From: an uncultured Caulobacteraceae bacterium
Lineage (GTDB): Bacteria; Pseudomonadota; Alphaproteobacteria; Caulobacterales; Caulobacteraceae
Direction: 5' to 3'
DNA: 14,794 bases
NCBI GenBank assembly: GCA_937910255.1
Contig: CALEOQ010000506.1
Coordinates: 1 to 14,794, forward strand
Shown in pieces: positions 1 to 8,036 of the stretch. A program made the translations under genes and the position numbers. Under the pieces are notes generated by a model that was given only the letters and a program-made list of their open reading frames with translations, ran no database searches and was not told where the DNA came from. Every line of letters begins with the position of its first letter. The first letter of the stretch is position 1.

Positions 1-89
1 GAAGTATTAGATTTTTTTGTTCAGAAAAGCAGAAACGGGGATACGAGATTACGAGGGTCCTGGCGTTCAGACGTGTGCTCTTCCGATCT
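1..89. other. Illumina P7/TruSeq adapter remnant (assembly artefact)
   Basis: Positions 65-89 are identical to the 3' part of the Illumina TruSeq read-2 adapter and end in GCTCTTCCGATCT at 77-89. Upstream, 27-49 is a slightly corrupted copy of the P7 flow-cell sequence ending in ATACGAGAT, followed by about six bases in the index position (50-55) and a degraded bridge (56-64). The order P7, index, read-2 primer is that of a library molecule, so this is untrimmed adapter and not DNA of the organism. The first 20-25 bases (T-rich) have no assignable origin and are probably low-quality read sequence. Coding frames crossing this stretch give the typical adapter peptides (LFRS on plus, RSEEHTSE on minus). 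Confidence 0.96.
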
Positions 90-3000
90 CAGCTTTCCCA
101 ACTCACCGGCGGACAGGAGCCCGGCGCGGCGCGGCTGGCCGGCGTGCTGCGCGGCCAAGCCGATGACATGACCTTTGTCGGCGAGGTTGGCGTCCAGTCG
201 CTGGCGGCCGGCGGCTACGCCCTGCGGCGGGTGAGCGGGCCGATCGAACTGACCCGCAATCGTCGCGGGGTGGCGGTGGACGCCGACCTCACCGGCGCAG
301 GCGGGACCGGCGATGGCTATCTGGCCGCCCTGCTCGGGACCGCGCCGACCCTGTCGCTGACCGCCGAGCGCCTGGCTGATGGGCGCATCCTGGTCCGGAA
401 ACTGGACGCGGCCGGGACCGGGCTGGCGCTGCAGGCCAGCGGCGCCCGCGGGGTGTTCGGCGGCCTGAACGTGCGCGGCTCCACCCGGCTCTCGAACCTG
501 GCCGAGGCCCGCGCCGGCGCCTCGGGCCAGGTCAGTTTCACCTGGTCGGCGGAGCGGGGCCGGCAGGCCGACGCGCCCTGGCGCCTGCGGCTCGACGGCC
601 GTGGCCAAGACCTGGCCACCGGTTACGCCCAGCTTGATGAACTGCTCGGCGGCGCGCCGCAGATCGAGGCGCGAGCCACCTTGGCTGGCGGCCGGTTCGC
701 CCTGGACAGCGCCATGCTCGACGGCCAGCGGCTTCAGGCCGAGAGCGCCGGCGTGTACGGACCGGACGGGGCCTTGCGCTTCAAGGTCGATTGGAGCGCT
801 CAAGGTCCGTTGAGCGCCGGGCCGGCGGAATTCACCGGCGACGCCGAAGGGACCGGGGCTTTGACCGGAACCCTGGGGGCGCCTCAGCTCGACCTGACCG
901 CCCGCTTCGACGAAATTGACGTCCCGCGGATGCCCCTGCGCGACGCCCGGCTGACCGTGAGCTTCGGCCGTAGCCGCAGCGAGGGATCGGCTGGCCAGGT
1001 GACCCTGGCGGCCGACAGCCAGTATGGCCCGGCCCGGGCCCGCGCCGACTTCGCCCTTCCGGCCTCCGGGGTCAATCTCAGCGACATCGCCCTTGATGCG
1101 GGCGGCGTCACCCTGGCCGGTGACCTGACGCTTCGTCGATCGACGCCGTCGCGGGCTGACCTGCAATTGGCGATCGGCCCCGGCGCCCTGATCTCCCGTG
1201 GCGAGGTCACGGGCAGTGTTCAGATCGTCGATGGCCCCGACGCGCCCCTGGCCGATCTCGACCTGACCGCCCGCGAGGTGGTTCCGGTCGGTTCGGACCT
1301 GGCGATCGTGGCGGCGCGCCTGAGCGCCAGCGGGCCGGTGGATCAACTCTCGTATCAACTTTCGGCCAGCGGCGGCTATTCCGGCGAGCGCTGGAACGTC
1401 ACCGGCCAGGGGGCCTTGGCCGAGGCTGAGACCGCGCGGACCCTGACCTTCATGGGTGAGGGCGGTTACGGCGACCGCGAAATGTCCACCGTCCAGCCGG
1501 CCATCTTCCGGTTCGGAGATGGGGTGCGGAGCGGCCAGATTCTGCTGGCGACCTCCGACAATGGCCGGATCAATATCGACGCGCGCCTCGCCGGCGCCCT
1601 GGCCGAGATCGAGGCTCAGATCACCGATGTCGGCCTCGACGTCCTCAATCCGGACCTGGCCGGGCGGGTCAACGCCAATCTCACCCTGACCGGTCGCGGG
1701 GACGAACTCGTCGGCTCCCTGGGCGCGCGCCTGAGCGACGCCCGTGGCCGCGGCGCGCCCCGCGCCCAGGGCCTGGACGCCACCCTCGAGGCGGTTCTCA
1801 ACGACGACATCCTGACGATCAACGCCGAGGCGACCAACGAACAGGGCCTGCGGGCCGAGGCGGACCTTTCTCTGCCCACGGTGGCCTCGGCCAAGCCGCT
1901 GCGGCTGGCGATCAACCGCCAGGCCGCCGTGCGCGGCCAGGTCTTCGCCGATGGCGATGTGGAGCCGCTCTGGGCGCTGCTGATCGATGGCGACCGGACG
2001 CTGGGCGGTCGCGTGCGCCTGAACGGGCGGATCGCCGGCACCCTGGCCGACCCCGTCCTCACCGGAAGCGCGGCGATGGAGAACGGCCGCTTCGACGATG
2101 CGCCGACCGGCCTCAGCCTTCGCCAGATCAATGTCGCCGCCACCCTGGCCGAACGGACCATCGAGGTCAGCGAGGCCCGCGCCGTGGACGGGGTTGGCGG
2201 TCGGGTCGACGGGTCGGGCCAGATCAGCCTCTATCGGGGCGGGGTTTCGGGTTTCCGCCTGCGGCTGAACGGCTTTCGGCTCATCGATAATGACATCGCC
2301 GAGGCCGACGCCAGCGGCGAGGTGACCATCAACCGCAACGCCGAGGGCCGGGTCCGACTCTCCGGAGATCTCACCATCGACCAGGCCGAGGTCGCGGCCA
2401 ATCCGCCAACCCCGTCGGGTGTGGTCTCCATCGACGTCATCGAGCGCAACCGACCCCTGGAGCTGGACCTGAGGCAGAACCTACGCGCGGCGCCTCAGCG
2501 GCGCGGCGAGGGCTGGGCCCTGGACGTCAAGCTGAACGCGGCGCGGGGCATCTTCATCCGTGGGCGCGGCCTGGATGTGGAGATGTCGCTCGACGCCGCC
2601 GTCACCGGTTCGACCTCCCGGCCGATCTTGTCGGGGGAGGCCCGGGTGGTGCGTGGGGACTATGAATTCGCCGGCAAGCGCTTCGAGTTCGATGAGCGCG
2701 GCGTGGTGCAGCTCTCGACCTCGCCGCAGAACATTCGCCTCAACCTGACGGCCACCCGGGACGACCCGGCGCTGACGGCGGTGATCCGGGTCAGCGGCAC
2801 GGCGGCCAAGCCGAGCATCCGACTGACCTCGACGCCGGCGCTGCCCGACGACGAGGTGTTGTCCCAGGTGCTGTTTGGTCGCTCGGCCTCCCAGCTCTCG
2901 ACCATCGAGGCGGCGCAACTGGCCGCAGCCCTGTCGTCGCTGGCTGGCGGCGGCGGCTTCGACATCGTTGGAAATCTGCGGGAGTTCGCCGGCCTGGATC

Positions 3001-3212
3001 GGCTGAGCCTCGGCGGCAATGAGGTTTCGGGCGTGACGGTGGCCGGGGGCAAGTATCTCACCGACGACGTCTATCTGGAGATCATCGGCGGCGGCCGCGC
3101 CGGGGCGACCGCCCAGGTCGAATGGCAGGTGCGACGCAACCTCTCGATCATCTCGCGGCTGACCGGGGAGGGCGACAGCCGCCTGGCCGTCCGCTGGCGG
3201 CGGGACTACTGA
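90..3212 (+). CDS. tamB: Translocation and assembly module protein TamB, 5'-truncated
   Basis: This is the C-terminal 1040 residues of TamB, the large inner-membrane-anchored periplasmic protein that acts with the outer-membrane partner TamA in autotransporter assembly and in phospholipid traffic across the envelope. The body is a long series of beta-rich segments alternating DLT, GSG, VRLNG and ARG patterns, typical of the bridge-like beta-taco repeats. The last ~330 residues match the conserved TamB domain: DYEFAGKRFEFDERG, then GTAAKPSIRLTSTPALPDDE, then EVLSQVLFGRSASQLS, and a C-terminus reading LAVRWRRDY. The frame is open into the adapter, so the apparent GTG start at 75 is artefactual; the real start, signal anchor and probably tamA lie off the contig. 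Full-length family members are commonly 1200-1500 residues. The stop at 3210-3212 overlaps the stop of the convergent phhA by 7 bases. Confidence 0.93.
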   Translation, partial: QLSQLTGGQEPGAARLAGVLRGQADDMTFVGEVGVQSLAAGGYALRRVSGPIELTRNRRGVAVDADLTGAGGTGDGYLAALLGTAPTLSLTAERLADGRILVRKLDAAGTGLALQASGARGVFGGLNVRGSTRLSNLAEARAGASGQVSFTWSAERGRQADAPWRLRLDGRGQDLATGYAQLDELLGGAPQIEARATLAGGRFALDSAMLDGQRLQAESAGVYGPDGALRFKVDWSAQGPLSAGPAEFTGDAEGTGALTGTLGAPQLDLTARFDEIDVPRMPLRDARLTVSFGRSRSEGSAGQVTLAADSQYGPARARADFALPASGVNLSDIALDAGGVTLAGDLTLRRSTPSRADLQLAIGPGALISRGEVTGSVQIVDGPDAPLADLDLTAREVVPVGSDLAIVAARLSASGPVDQLSYQLSASGGYSGERWNVTGQGALAEAETARTLTFMGEGGYGDREMSTVQPAIFRFGDGVRSGQILLATSDNGRINIDARLAGALAEIEAQITDVGLDVLNPDLAGRVNANLTLTGRGDELVGSLGARLSDARGRGAPRAQGLDATLEAVLNDDILTINAEATNEQGLRAEADLSLPTVASAKPLRLAINRQAAVRGQVFADGDVEPLWALLIDGDRTLGGRVRLNGRIAGTLADPVLTGSAAMENGRFDDAPTGLSLRQINVAATLAERTIEVSEARAVDGVGGRVDGSGQISLYRGGVSGFRLRLNGFRLIDNDIAEADASGEVTINRNAEGRVRLSGDLTIDQAEVAANPPTPSGVVSIDVIERNRPLELDLRQNLRAAPQRRGEGWALDVKLNAARGIFIRGRGLDVEMSLDAAVTGSTSRPILSGEARVVRGDYEFAGKRFEFDERGVVQLSTSPQNIRLNLTATRDDPALTAVIRVSGTAAKPSIRLTSTPALPDDEVLSQVLFGRSASQLSTIEAAQLAAALSSLAGGGGFDIVGNLREFAGLDRLSLGGNEVSGVTVAGGKYLTDDVYLEIIGGGRAGATAQVEWQVRRNLSIISRLTGEGDSRLAVRWRRDY

Positions 3213-4075
3213 GCCACAGGCCGGCTGCGGTGATAGGTCTGGTCGCCCGCGTGGATCACGGCGTCTTCGGCGGCGAGCGCCCCGATTGCAATGTCGTCCA
3301 GGCCGTCGAGCTGGCGGTAGATGGGCGCGAAGTCCTGCAGGCTGGCCTCCAGCAGGTCCTCCAGCGAGGGGATGACGAAATAGGTCGGCTGAAAGTCGTC
3401 GATCCGGTAGGGGGTCCGCATCACCCTGATCAGGTCGAACCCCACACGGTGGGGGGAGGGGTCATCGAGACTGAAGGCGGTCTCGCTGCGGGATGAGACG
3501 ATGCCGGCCCCATAGATCCTGAGCCCCTGCGGCGTCTGCATCAGGCCGAACTCCACCGTATGCCAGTAGAGCCGCGCCAGATGGGCCAGGTGGCCCTGGC
3601 TCAGGGCGCGACGGCCGCCTCGGCCATAGGCGGCCATGTAGTCGGCGAAGACCGGATCGGTGAGCATGGGCACGTGGCCGAACACATCATGGAAGACGTC
3701 CGGCTCCTGCAGGTAGTCCAACTGCCCCGGCCCGCGGATGAACCGCCCGGCGGGGAATCGCCGATTGGCCAGGTGCTCGAAGAACACCTCATCGGGGACC
3801 AGCCCCGGAACCGCCACGACGCGCCAGCCGGTCAGGCGCTCCAGCTCGACATTGATGCGCGCGAAATCGGGTATGCCGCCGCGCTGCAGGTCCAGGGCGT
3901 CCAGCCCCCGCAGGAAGGGCGCGCAGGCCCGGTCCTGCAGCAGGCGGGTCTGGCGTTCATAGAGGGTGGTCCAGACCTGGTGGTCCTGGGCGCTGTAGTC
4001 GTCCCAGCCCTGGTCGATGGTCCAGTCGGCGGCCGCGCCCTCAGGCGGGCTGTGGGGTTTGACGATCTCGCTCAT
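3206..4075 (-). CDS. phhA: Phenylalanine 4-monooxygenase (phenylalanine hydroxylase)
   Basis: The enzyme hydroxylates L-phenylalanine to tyrosine using Fe(II), O2 and tetrahydropterin; it is cytosolic and opens phenylalanine catabolism. The 289-residue protein is a single catalytic domain, as in bacterial PheH, with no ACT domain. The iron ligands are visible: His129 and His134 in the segment DVFHDVFGHVP, and Glu175 in YWHTVEFGL. Their spacing (5 and 41 residues) is the same as I recall for the Chromobacterium enzyme. The pterin-side residues GPGQLDYLQEPD lie just before. The frame also offers a GTG at 4078, one codon upstream, but ATG at 4075 is the more likely start; no strong ribosome-binding site is seen for either. 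It lies 81 bases downstream of hspQ on the same strand, with a hairpin between them. No pterin carbinolamine dehydratase gene (phhB) is adjacent in this window. Confidence 0.95.
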   Translation of the reverse strand: MSEIVKPHSPPEGAAADWTIDQGWDDYSAQDHQVWTTLYERQTRLLQDRACAPFLRGLDALDLQRGGIPDFARINVELERLTGWRVVAVPGLVPDEVFFEHLANRRFPAGRFIRGPGQLDYLQEPDVFHDVFGHVPMLTDPVFADYMAAYGRGGRRALSQGHLAHLARLYWHTVEFGLMQTPQGLRIYGAGIVSSRSETAFSLDDPSPHRVGFDLIRVMRTPYRIDDFQPTYFVIPSLEDLLEASLQDFAPIYRQLDGLDDIAIGALAAEDAVIHAGDQTYHRSRPVAQ

Positions 4076-4119
4076 CACGCAAGAATGCGCGGCGCTTTCG
4101 GAAAAGTCCGTTCGAAATC

Positions 4120-4134
4120 GGCGGGTTACCCGCC
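4120..4134 (-). terminator. Hairpin between hspQ and phhA, possible terminator
   Basis: GGCGGG (4120-4125), loop TTA, CCCGCC (4129-4134) is a perfect 6-bp GC stem about 22 bases past the hspQ stop on the minus strand. It is followed there by only a short T run (GATTTC). It could end most hspQ transcripts or attenuate read-through into phhA. With no real U-tract, termination is uncertain. A second, weaker TTTCG/CGAAA repeat lies between it and the phhA start. Confidence 0.35.
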
Positions 4135-4156
4135 CATCCCAGAATAGAATTTGCGC

Positions 4157-4486
4157 CTAGTGACCGATCCGGGGGCGAAGCGTGTAGTGGTCGCCCCTGA
4201 AGGAGTCGAACAGCAGGGCGGCCTGCGGATGGCCCACCGGTTCGCCGGTCTCGTCGGGCAGCAGGTTCTGCTCGGAGACATAGGCGACGTAGGCGCTCTC
4301 CTGGTTCTCGGCCAGCAGGTGATAGAAGGGCTGATCCTTGTGCGGGCGCACGTCAGGAGGGATGGACAGCCACCAGTCCTCGCTGTTGGCGAACTCGGGA
4401 TCGACGTCGAAGATCACCCCGCGGAACGGGAAGATGCGGTGGCGAACGACCTGGCCGATGGCGTATTTGGCGCAACGAGGTTCCAT
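4157..4486 (-). CDS. hspQ: Heat shock protein HspQ (YccV/hemimethylated-DNA-binding family)
   Basis: The 109-residue protein matches HspQ over its full length. It starts with AKYAIGQVVRHRIFPFRGV, continues with IFDVDPEFANSEDWW, and has the strongly conserved core DQPFYHLLAENQE, YVAYVSEQNLL. In Escherichia coli HspQ is a heat-induced factor first described as promoting DnaA degradation and later as a specificity enhancer of Lon protease. In alphaproteobacteria the role is inferred from homology. The start is ATG at 4484-4486; a purine-rich AAGAGA lies a few bases upstream on the minus strand. It is divergent from ppx, with 165 bases between the two starts, and lies upstream of phhA on the same strand. 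Sigma-32 control would fit the family, but I see no convincing heat-shock promoter in the gap. Confidence 0.93.
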   Translation of the reverse strand: MEPRCAKYAIGQVVRHRIFPFRGVIFDVDPEFANSEDWWLSIPPDVRPHKDQPFYHLLAENQESAYVAYVSEQNLLPDETGEPVGHPQAALLFDSFRGDHYTLRPRIGH

Positions 4487-4651
4487 GACAATCTCTTATG
4501 CACCACGTTTTCTGACCGGGAGGTGAACGTAGTCATCCTGTCACACTCTGCAAGGCGACGCCTTTCAGCGGGCGAGCGGCCTTGCTACAGTCGCCTCTGA
4601 AACGAGCCGGTCGCAGATTCTGGCCGACGGCAAGGGGACAGGTGGCGGTCC
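4487..4651. promoter_or_regulatory. Divergent hspQ / ppx promoter region
   Basis: These 165 non-coding bases separate two divergent start codons and should hold both promoters. On the plus strand GCTACAG at 4584-4590 resembles the GCTAnAwC -10 motif described for Caulobacter housekeeping promoters, about 60 bases before the ppx start, but no clear -35 accompanies it. AGGTGG at 4640-4645 is a plausible ppx ribosome-binding site. No convincing minus-strand promoter was found. Confidence 0.35.
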
Positions 4652-5749
4652 ATGTCTGAGGCGCCGAGAGCGCCCGACACCAGGTTGCGTGCGCGGGACA
4701 GAACGACAAAGGACGGGCCGTGCTACGCCGCGCTCGATCTGGGCACGAACAATTGCCGCCTGCTGATCGCCACGCCGGCGGCCTCGGGTTTCCGCGTGGT
4801 GGAGGCCTATTCCCGCATCGTCCGCCTGGGGGAGGGCCTGTCCCAGACGGGCCGCCTGTCGGAGGCCGCCATGGACCGCGCGCTCGCCGCCCTGTCCGTC
4901 AGCGCCGAAAAGGTTCGCCGCCGCCGGGTGGTGAAGCTGCGCGCCGTGGCCACCCAGGCCTGCCGCTCGGCGGCCAATGGCGAGGCCTTCATCGCCCGCG
5001 TGGCCAAGGAGACCGGGCTCGATCTTCAGGTCATCACCCCGCAGGAAGAGGCGCGCCTGTCGGTCGCCGGCTGCCTGGGCCTGCTGGACCATGAGGCGCA
5101 GGCCGCCCTGGTGGTGGATGTGGGCGGCGGATCGACGGAGATGTCCTGGGTCGATCTGAGCGGCCAGCCGGAAACCGATAGGATTCCGCCGATCAAGGCC
5201 TGGCTGTCGATCCCGATCGGCGTGGTCACCCTGGCCGAGCGGTACCCCGAGGGCGCCATGGCGACGGAGTCCTGGTTCCGCGCCATGGTCGATACGGTGA
5301 AGGCCGAGATTTCCGCCTTCAAGCGCGCCGATCCCCTGAGGCCGATCTTCGAGGCCGACGCCGCGCATCTGATCGGCACGTCCGGCGCCATCACCAGCCT
5401 GGCCGGCATGCATCTGGGTCTTGAGCGTTACGACCGCTCGCAGGTGGATGGCATCTGGATGACCCGGGCCCAATGCGACGGCGCCGCTCAGATGCTCCTG
5501 TCCCTGACGGCGGCGCAGCGGGCGCAGCAGCCCTGCATCGGTCCTGACCGGGCCGATCTGGTCTTGGCCGGCGCGGCGATCCTGCAGGCCGTTCAGGAGC
5601 TCTGGCCCTGTTCGCGGGTGCGGGTGGCCGACCGGGGTCTGCGTGAAGGCGTGCTCATGTCGCTGATGTCGGATAAGGGCGGACGGCGCCGTCGGCGCCG
5701 CGGCCCCCGCCGCCGTCGCAGCGGGGCGCGATCCAAGGTGGAAGCATGA
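4652..5749 (+). CDS. ppx: Ppx/GppA family exopolyphosphatase / pppGpp phosphatase with Arg-rich tail
   Basis: A member of the ASKHA-fold Ppx/GppA family, which hydrolyses terminal phosphates of polyphosphate or converts pppGpp to ppGpp. The 365-residue protein has the first phosphate-binding motif AALDLGTNNCRLLIA (about residues 26-40), the EEA segment after VITPQ (132-134) that carries the family's catalytic glutamate, and the second phosphate motif VVDVGGGSTEM (154-164). ADRGLREGVL near the end closes the phosphatase domain. The C-terminal HD-like domain of the 500-residue E. coli enzymes is absent, as in many short alphaproteobacterial homologues. Instead there is a strongly basic tail, residues 342-362, with six and then four consecutive arginines. 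Substrate choice between polyphosphate and pppGpp cannot be decided from sequence. The stop overlaps the rlmE start (ATGA), indicating translational coupling. Confidence 0.9.
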   Translation: MSEAPRAPDTRLRARDRTTKDGPCYAALDLGTNNCRLLIATPAASGFRVVEAYSRIVRLGEGLSQTGRLSEAAMDRALAALSVSAEKVRRRRVVKLRAVATQACRSAANGEAFIARVAKETGLDLQVITPQEEARLSVAGCLGLLDHEAQAALVVDVGGGSTEMSWVDLSGQPETDRIPPIKAWLSIPIGVVTLAERYPEGAMATESWFRAMVDTVKAEISAFKRADPLRPIFEADAAHLIGTSGAITSLAGMHLGLERYDRSQVDGIWMTRAQCDGAAQMLLSLTAAQRAQQPCIGPDRADLVLAGAAILQAVQELWPCSRVRVADRGLREGVLMSLMSDKGGRRRRRRGPRRRRSGARSKVEA

Positions 5750-6462
5750 CCGAGCCGCCCCCCCGCAAGCGCATGGTGCGCCTGCCCACCGCCGGCAGCG
5801 ATGAGGGCCGGTCCAAGCCTGCGCGCCTGAAGACCGCCAAGCAGAGGACGCCGTCGTCCCAGGCCTGGCTGGAGCGGCAGATCAACGACCCGTTCGCCGC
5901 CAAGGCCCGCGCCCACGGCTATCGGTCGCGGGCGGCCTACAAGCTGATCGAGATCGACGACAAGTTCCATTTCCTCAAACCCGGCGTCCGCGTCATCGAC
6001 CTGGGCGTCGCGCCGGGCGGCTGGACCCAGGTGGCCATCGAGCGCGGTGTGACCCACATCGCGGCCGTGGACCTGTTGCCGGTCGACCCCATGCCGCCGG
6101 CCCACATCCTGCAGATGGACTTCACCGATCCGGAATGCGGGCCGATGCTGATCGACCTGCTGGGCGGGCCGCCGGATCTGGTGCTGTCGGACATGGCGCC
6201 CAACACCGTGGGGCACCGTCAGACCGACCATCTGCGCATTGTCGGGCTGATCGAGGTGGCGACGGCCTTCGCCATCAGCGTGCTGAAGCCCGGCGGCGCC
6301 TTCGCCATCAAGGCCTTCCAGGGCGGCGAGGTGGGCGACCTGATCCAGAAGCTGCGCCTGGACTTTGCGAGCGTGAAAAACGTCAAGCCCAAGGCCAGCC
6401 GTGCGGACTCCTCGGAGACCTATATTGTGGCCACCGGCTTCAAGGGCCGGACTGAGGGCTGA
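5746..6462 (+). CDS. rlmE: 23S rRNA (uridine-2'-O)-methyltransferase RlmE (FtsJ/RrmJ)
   Basis: RlmE methylates the 2'-OH of U2552 (E. coli numbering) in the A-loop of 23S rRNA, using S-adenosylmethionine, late in 50S assembly. The 238-residue protein has the SAM motif VIDLGVAPGGWTQVA (about residues 83-97) and all four catalytic residues: Lys66 in SRAAYKL, Asp149 in LSDMAPN, Lys189 in AFAIKAF and Glu224 in SSETY. Spacing from Asp to Lys (40) and from Lys to Glu (35) is as in E. coli RrmJ. An N-terminal basic extension of about 28 residues precedes the usual start of homology, as is common in alphaproteobacteria. The ATG at 5746 overlaps the ppx stop, so the two are co-transcribed and probably coupled. 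Confidence 0.96.
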   Translation: MTEPPPRKRMVRLPTAGSDEGRSKPARLKTAKQRTPSSQAWLERQINDPFAAKARAHGYRSRAAYKLIEIDDKFHFLKPGVRVIDLGVAPGGWTQVAIERGVTHIAAVDLLPVDPMPPAHILQMDFTDPECGPMLIDLLGGPPDLVLSDMAPNTVGHRQTDHLRIVGLIEVATAFAISVLKPGGAFAIKAFQGGEVGDLIQKLRLDFASVKNVKPKASRADSSETYIVATGFKGRTEG

Positions 6463-6515
6463 GCCCGTCGCTGGGCGGCTTTCGACGCTAATTGGTCTCG
6501 CATCGACCACAAGCC

Positions 6516-6544
6516 TTGCCCCCACCGCGGCGGACGGCTTATAC
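6516..6544 (+). promoter_or_regulatory. Candidate promoter for guaB
   Basis: TTGCCC (6516-6521) and TTATAC (6539-6544) are separated by exactly 17 bases, a good housekeeping sigma-factor layout, 25 bases before the guaB ATG. It lies in the 106-base gap after rlmE, the largest gap in the plus-strand gene series before the integrated element. A weak GCCC/GGGC hairpin just after the rlmE stop (6463-6476) may partly separate the two transcripts. The assignment is by motif only. Confidence 0.45.
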
Positions 6545-6568
6545 GCGGCTCGCAAAACGGAGAGTCTC

Positions 6569-8032
6569 ATGGAGATTCGCGAAGGCCTCACCTTCGACGA
6601 TGTTTTGCTCGAACCCGGCCCGTCCGAGGTCATGCCCACCCAGGTGGACACGACCACGCGGTTGACCCGGGAGATCCGGCTGAACATTCCCATCGTGTCC
6701 TCAGCCATGGACACCGTCACCGAAAGCCGCCTGGCCATCGCCATGGCGCAGTCCGGCGGCCTGGGCGTGCTTCACCGCAACTTCACGGTCGACGAGCAGG
6801 CCGACCAGGTCCGCGAAGTGAAGCGCTATGAAAGCGGCATGGTCATCAATCCGCTGACCATTCACCCGGACACGACCCTGGGCGAAGTCCGCGAGATCAA
6901 GGCCCGGCGCCGCATCTCGGGCTTCCCCGTGGTGGAGCGCGACACCGGCAAGCTGGTGGGCATTCTCACCAACCGGGACATGCGGTTCGAGGCCAGCGAC
7001 GCCACCCCGGCTAGCGCCCTGATGACGACGCAGGGTCTGATCACCGTGGCCGAAGGGGTCGAACAGGCCGAGGCCCACGACCTTTTGCGTCGCAACAAGA
7101 TCGAACGCCTGATCGTGGTGGACGACGACTACCGCGCGGTCGGTCTGATCACCGTCAAGGACATCGAAAAGGCCCAGGCCCATCCCCTGGCGGCCAAGGA
7201 CAATAAGGGCCGCCTGCTGGTCGGCGCCGCCTCCACCGTGGGGGATGCGGGCTATGAGCGGTCCATGGCCCTGATCGACGCCGGGGTGGACGTGGTGGTG
7301 ATCGACACCGCCCACGGCCACAACGCCGATGTCGCCCGCGCCGTCGGTCGGCTGAAGGCCGAGAGCAACCGCGTCCAGATCATCGCCGGCAATGTCGCCA
7401 CCTATGACGGCGCCCGCGCCCTCATCGACGCCGGCGCCGACGCCATCAAGGTCGGCATCGGCCCGGGCTCCATCTGCACCACCCGCGTGGTGGCGGGCGT
7501 CGGCGTGCCGCAACTGACGGCCATCATGGACGCCGTGCGCGCCTCAGGGGATTCCGGCGTGCCGGTGATCGCCGACGGCGGGATCAAGTATTCCGGCGAC
7601 CTGGCCAAGGCGCTCGCCGCCGGCGCCCAGGTGGCGATGATGGGCTCGGTCTTCGCCGGCGTCGACGAGGCGCCGGGCGAGGTGTTCCTCTACCAGGGCC
7701 GGTCCTACAAGGCCTATCGCGGCATGGGTTCGCTGGGCGCCATGTCCCGCGGCTCGGCCGATCGCTACTTCCAGAAGGAAGTCTCCGACGCGCTCAAGCT
7801 CGTGCCCGAGGGCATCGAGGGCCAGGTGCCGTTCAAGGGCCCCCTGGCGCCCATCGTCCACCAGATGGTTGGCGGCCTGCGGGCGGCCATGGGCTATGTG
7901 GGCGCCGGCGACCTGGCCCAGTTCCGCGAACGGGCCAAGTTCATCCGCATTACCGGGGCGGGTCTGCGCGAAAGCCACGTCCACGACGTGATGATCACCC
8001 GTGAGGCGCCGAACTATCCGAGCGGGATCTGA
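6569..8032 (+). CDS. guaB: IMP dehydrogenase
   Basis: GuaB oxidises IMP to XMP with NAD+, the committed step to guanine nucleotides; GuaA, encoded further downstream here, completes the conversion to GMP. The 487-residue protein begins MEIREGLTFDDVLLEPGPSE, the standard N-terminus. The TIM barrel is interrupted at about residues 92-205 by a pair of CBS domains (for example FPVVERDTGKLVGILTNRD), the usual regulatory module. The catalytic loop GIGPGSICTTRVVAGVG places the nucleophile at Cys303. The flap YRGMGSLGAM and the potassium/IMP-site residues are intact. The reading frame extends upstream without a stop, but ATG 6569 has GGAG at 6559-6562 at good spacing and matches the family N-terminus, so I use it. 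The MAPEG gene follows four bases after the stop. Confidence 0.97.
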   Translation: MEIREGLTFDDVLLEPGPSEVMPTQVDTTTRLTREIRLNIPIVSSAMDTVTESRLAIAMAQSGGLGVLHRNFTVDEQADQVREVKRYESGMVINPLTIHPDTTLGEVREIKARRRISGFPVVERDTGKLVGILTNRDMRFEASDATPASALMTTQGLITVAEGVEQAEAHDLLRRNKIERLIVVDDDYRAVGLITVKDIEKAQAHPLAAKDNKGRLLVGAASTVGDAGYERSMALIDAGVDVVVIDTAHGHNADVARAVGRLKAESNRVQIIAGNVATYDGARALIDAGADAIKVGIGPGSICTTRVVAGVGVPQLTAIMDAVRASGDSGVPVIADGGIKYSGDLAKALAAGAQVAMMGSVFAGVDEAPGEVFLYQGRSYKAYRGMGSLGAMSRGSADRYFQKEVSDALKLVPEGIEGQVPFKGPLAPIVHQMVGGLRAAMGYVGAGDLAQFRERAKFIRITGAGLRESHVHDVMITREAPNYPSGI

Positions 8033-8036
8033 GCCC

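Noticed and set aside
21..1358. 445-codon open frame on the minus strand opposite tamB
   Set aside because: Its end reads through sequencing adapter, and its composition (Gly, Arg, Ala, Gln-rich) is that of an antisense frame of GC-rich coding DNA. TamB on the plus strand explains the region.
3122..4147. Plus-strand open frames opposite phhA
   Set aside because: phhA has all its iron ligands on the minus strand. The plus-strand frames have no domain likeness.
6401..6568. Upstream extension of guaB by 56 codons
   Set aside because: It overlaps the rlmE end and lacks IMP dehydrogenase features. The family N-terminus begins at 6569 behind a good ribosome-binding site.
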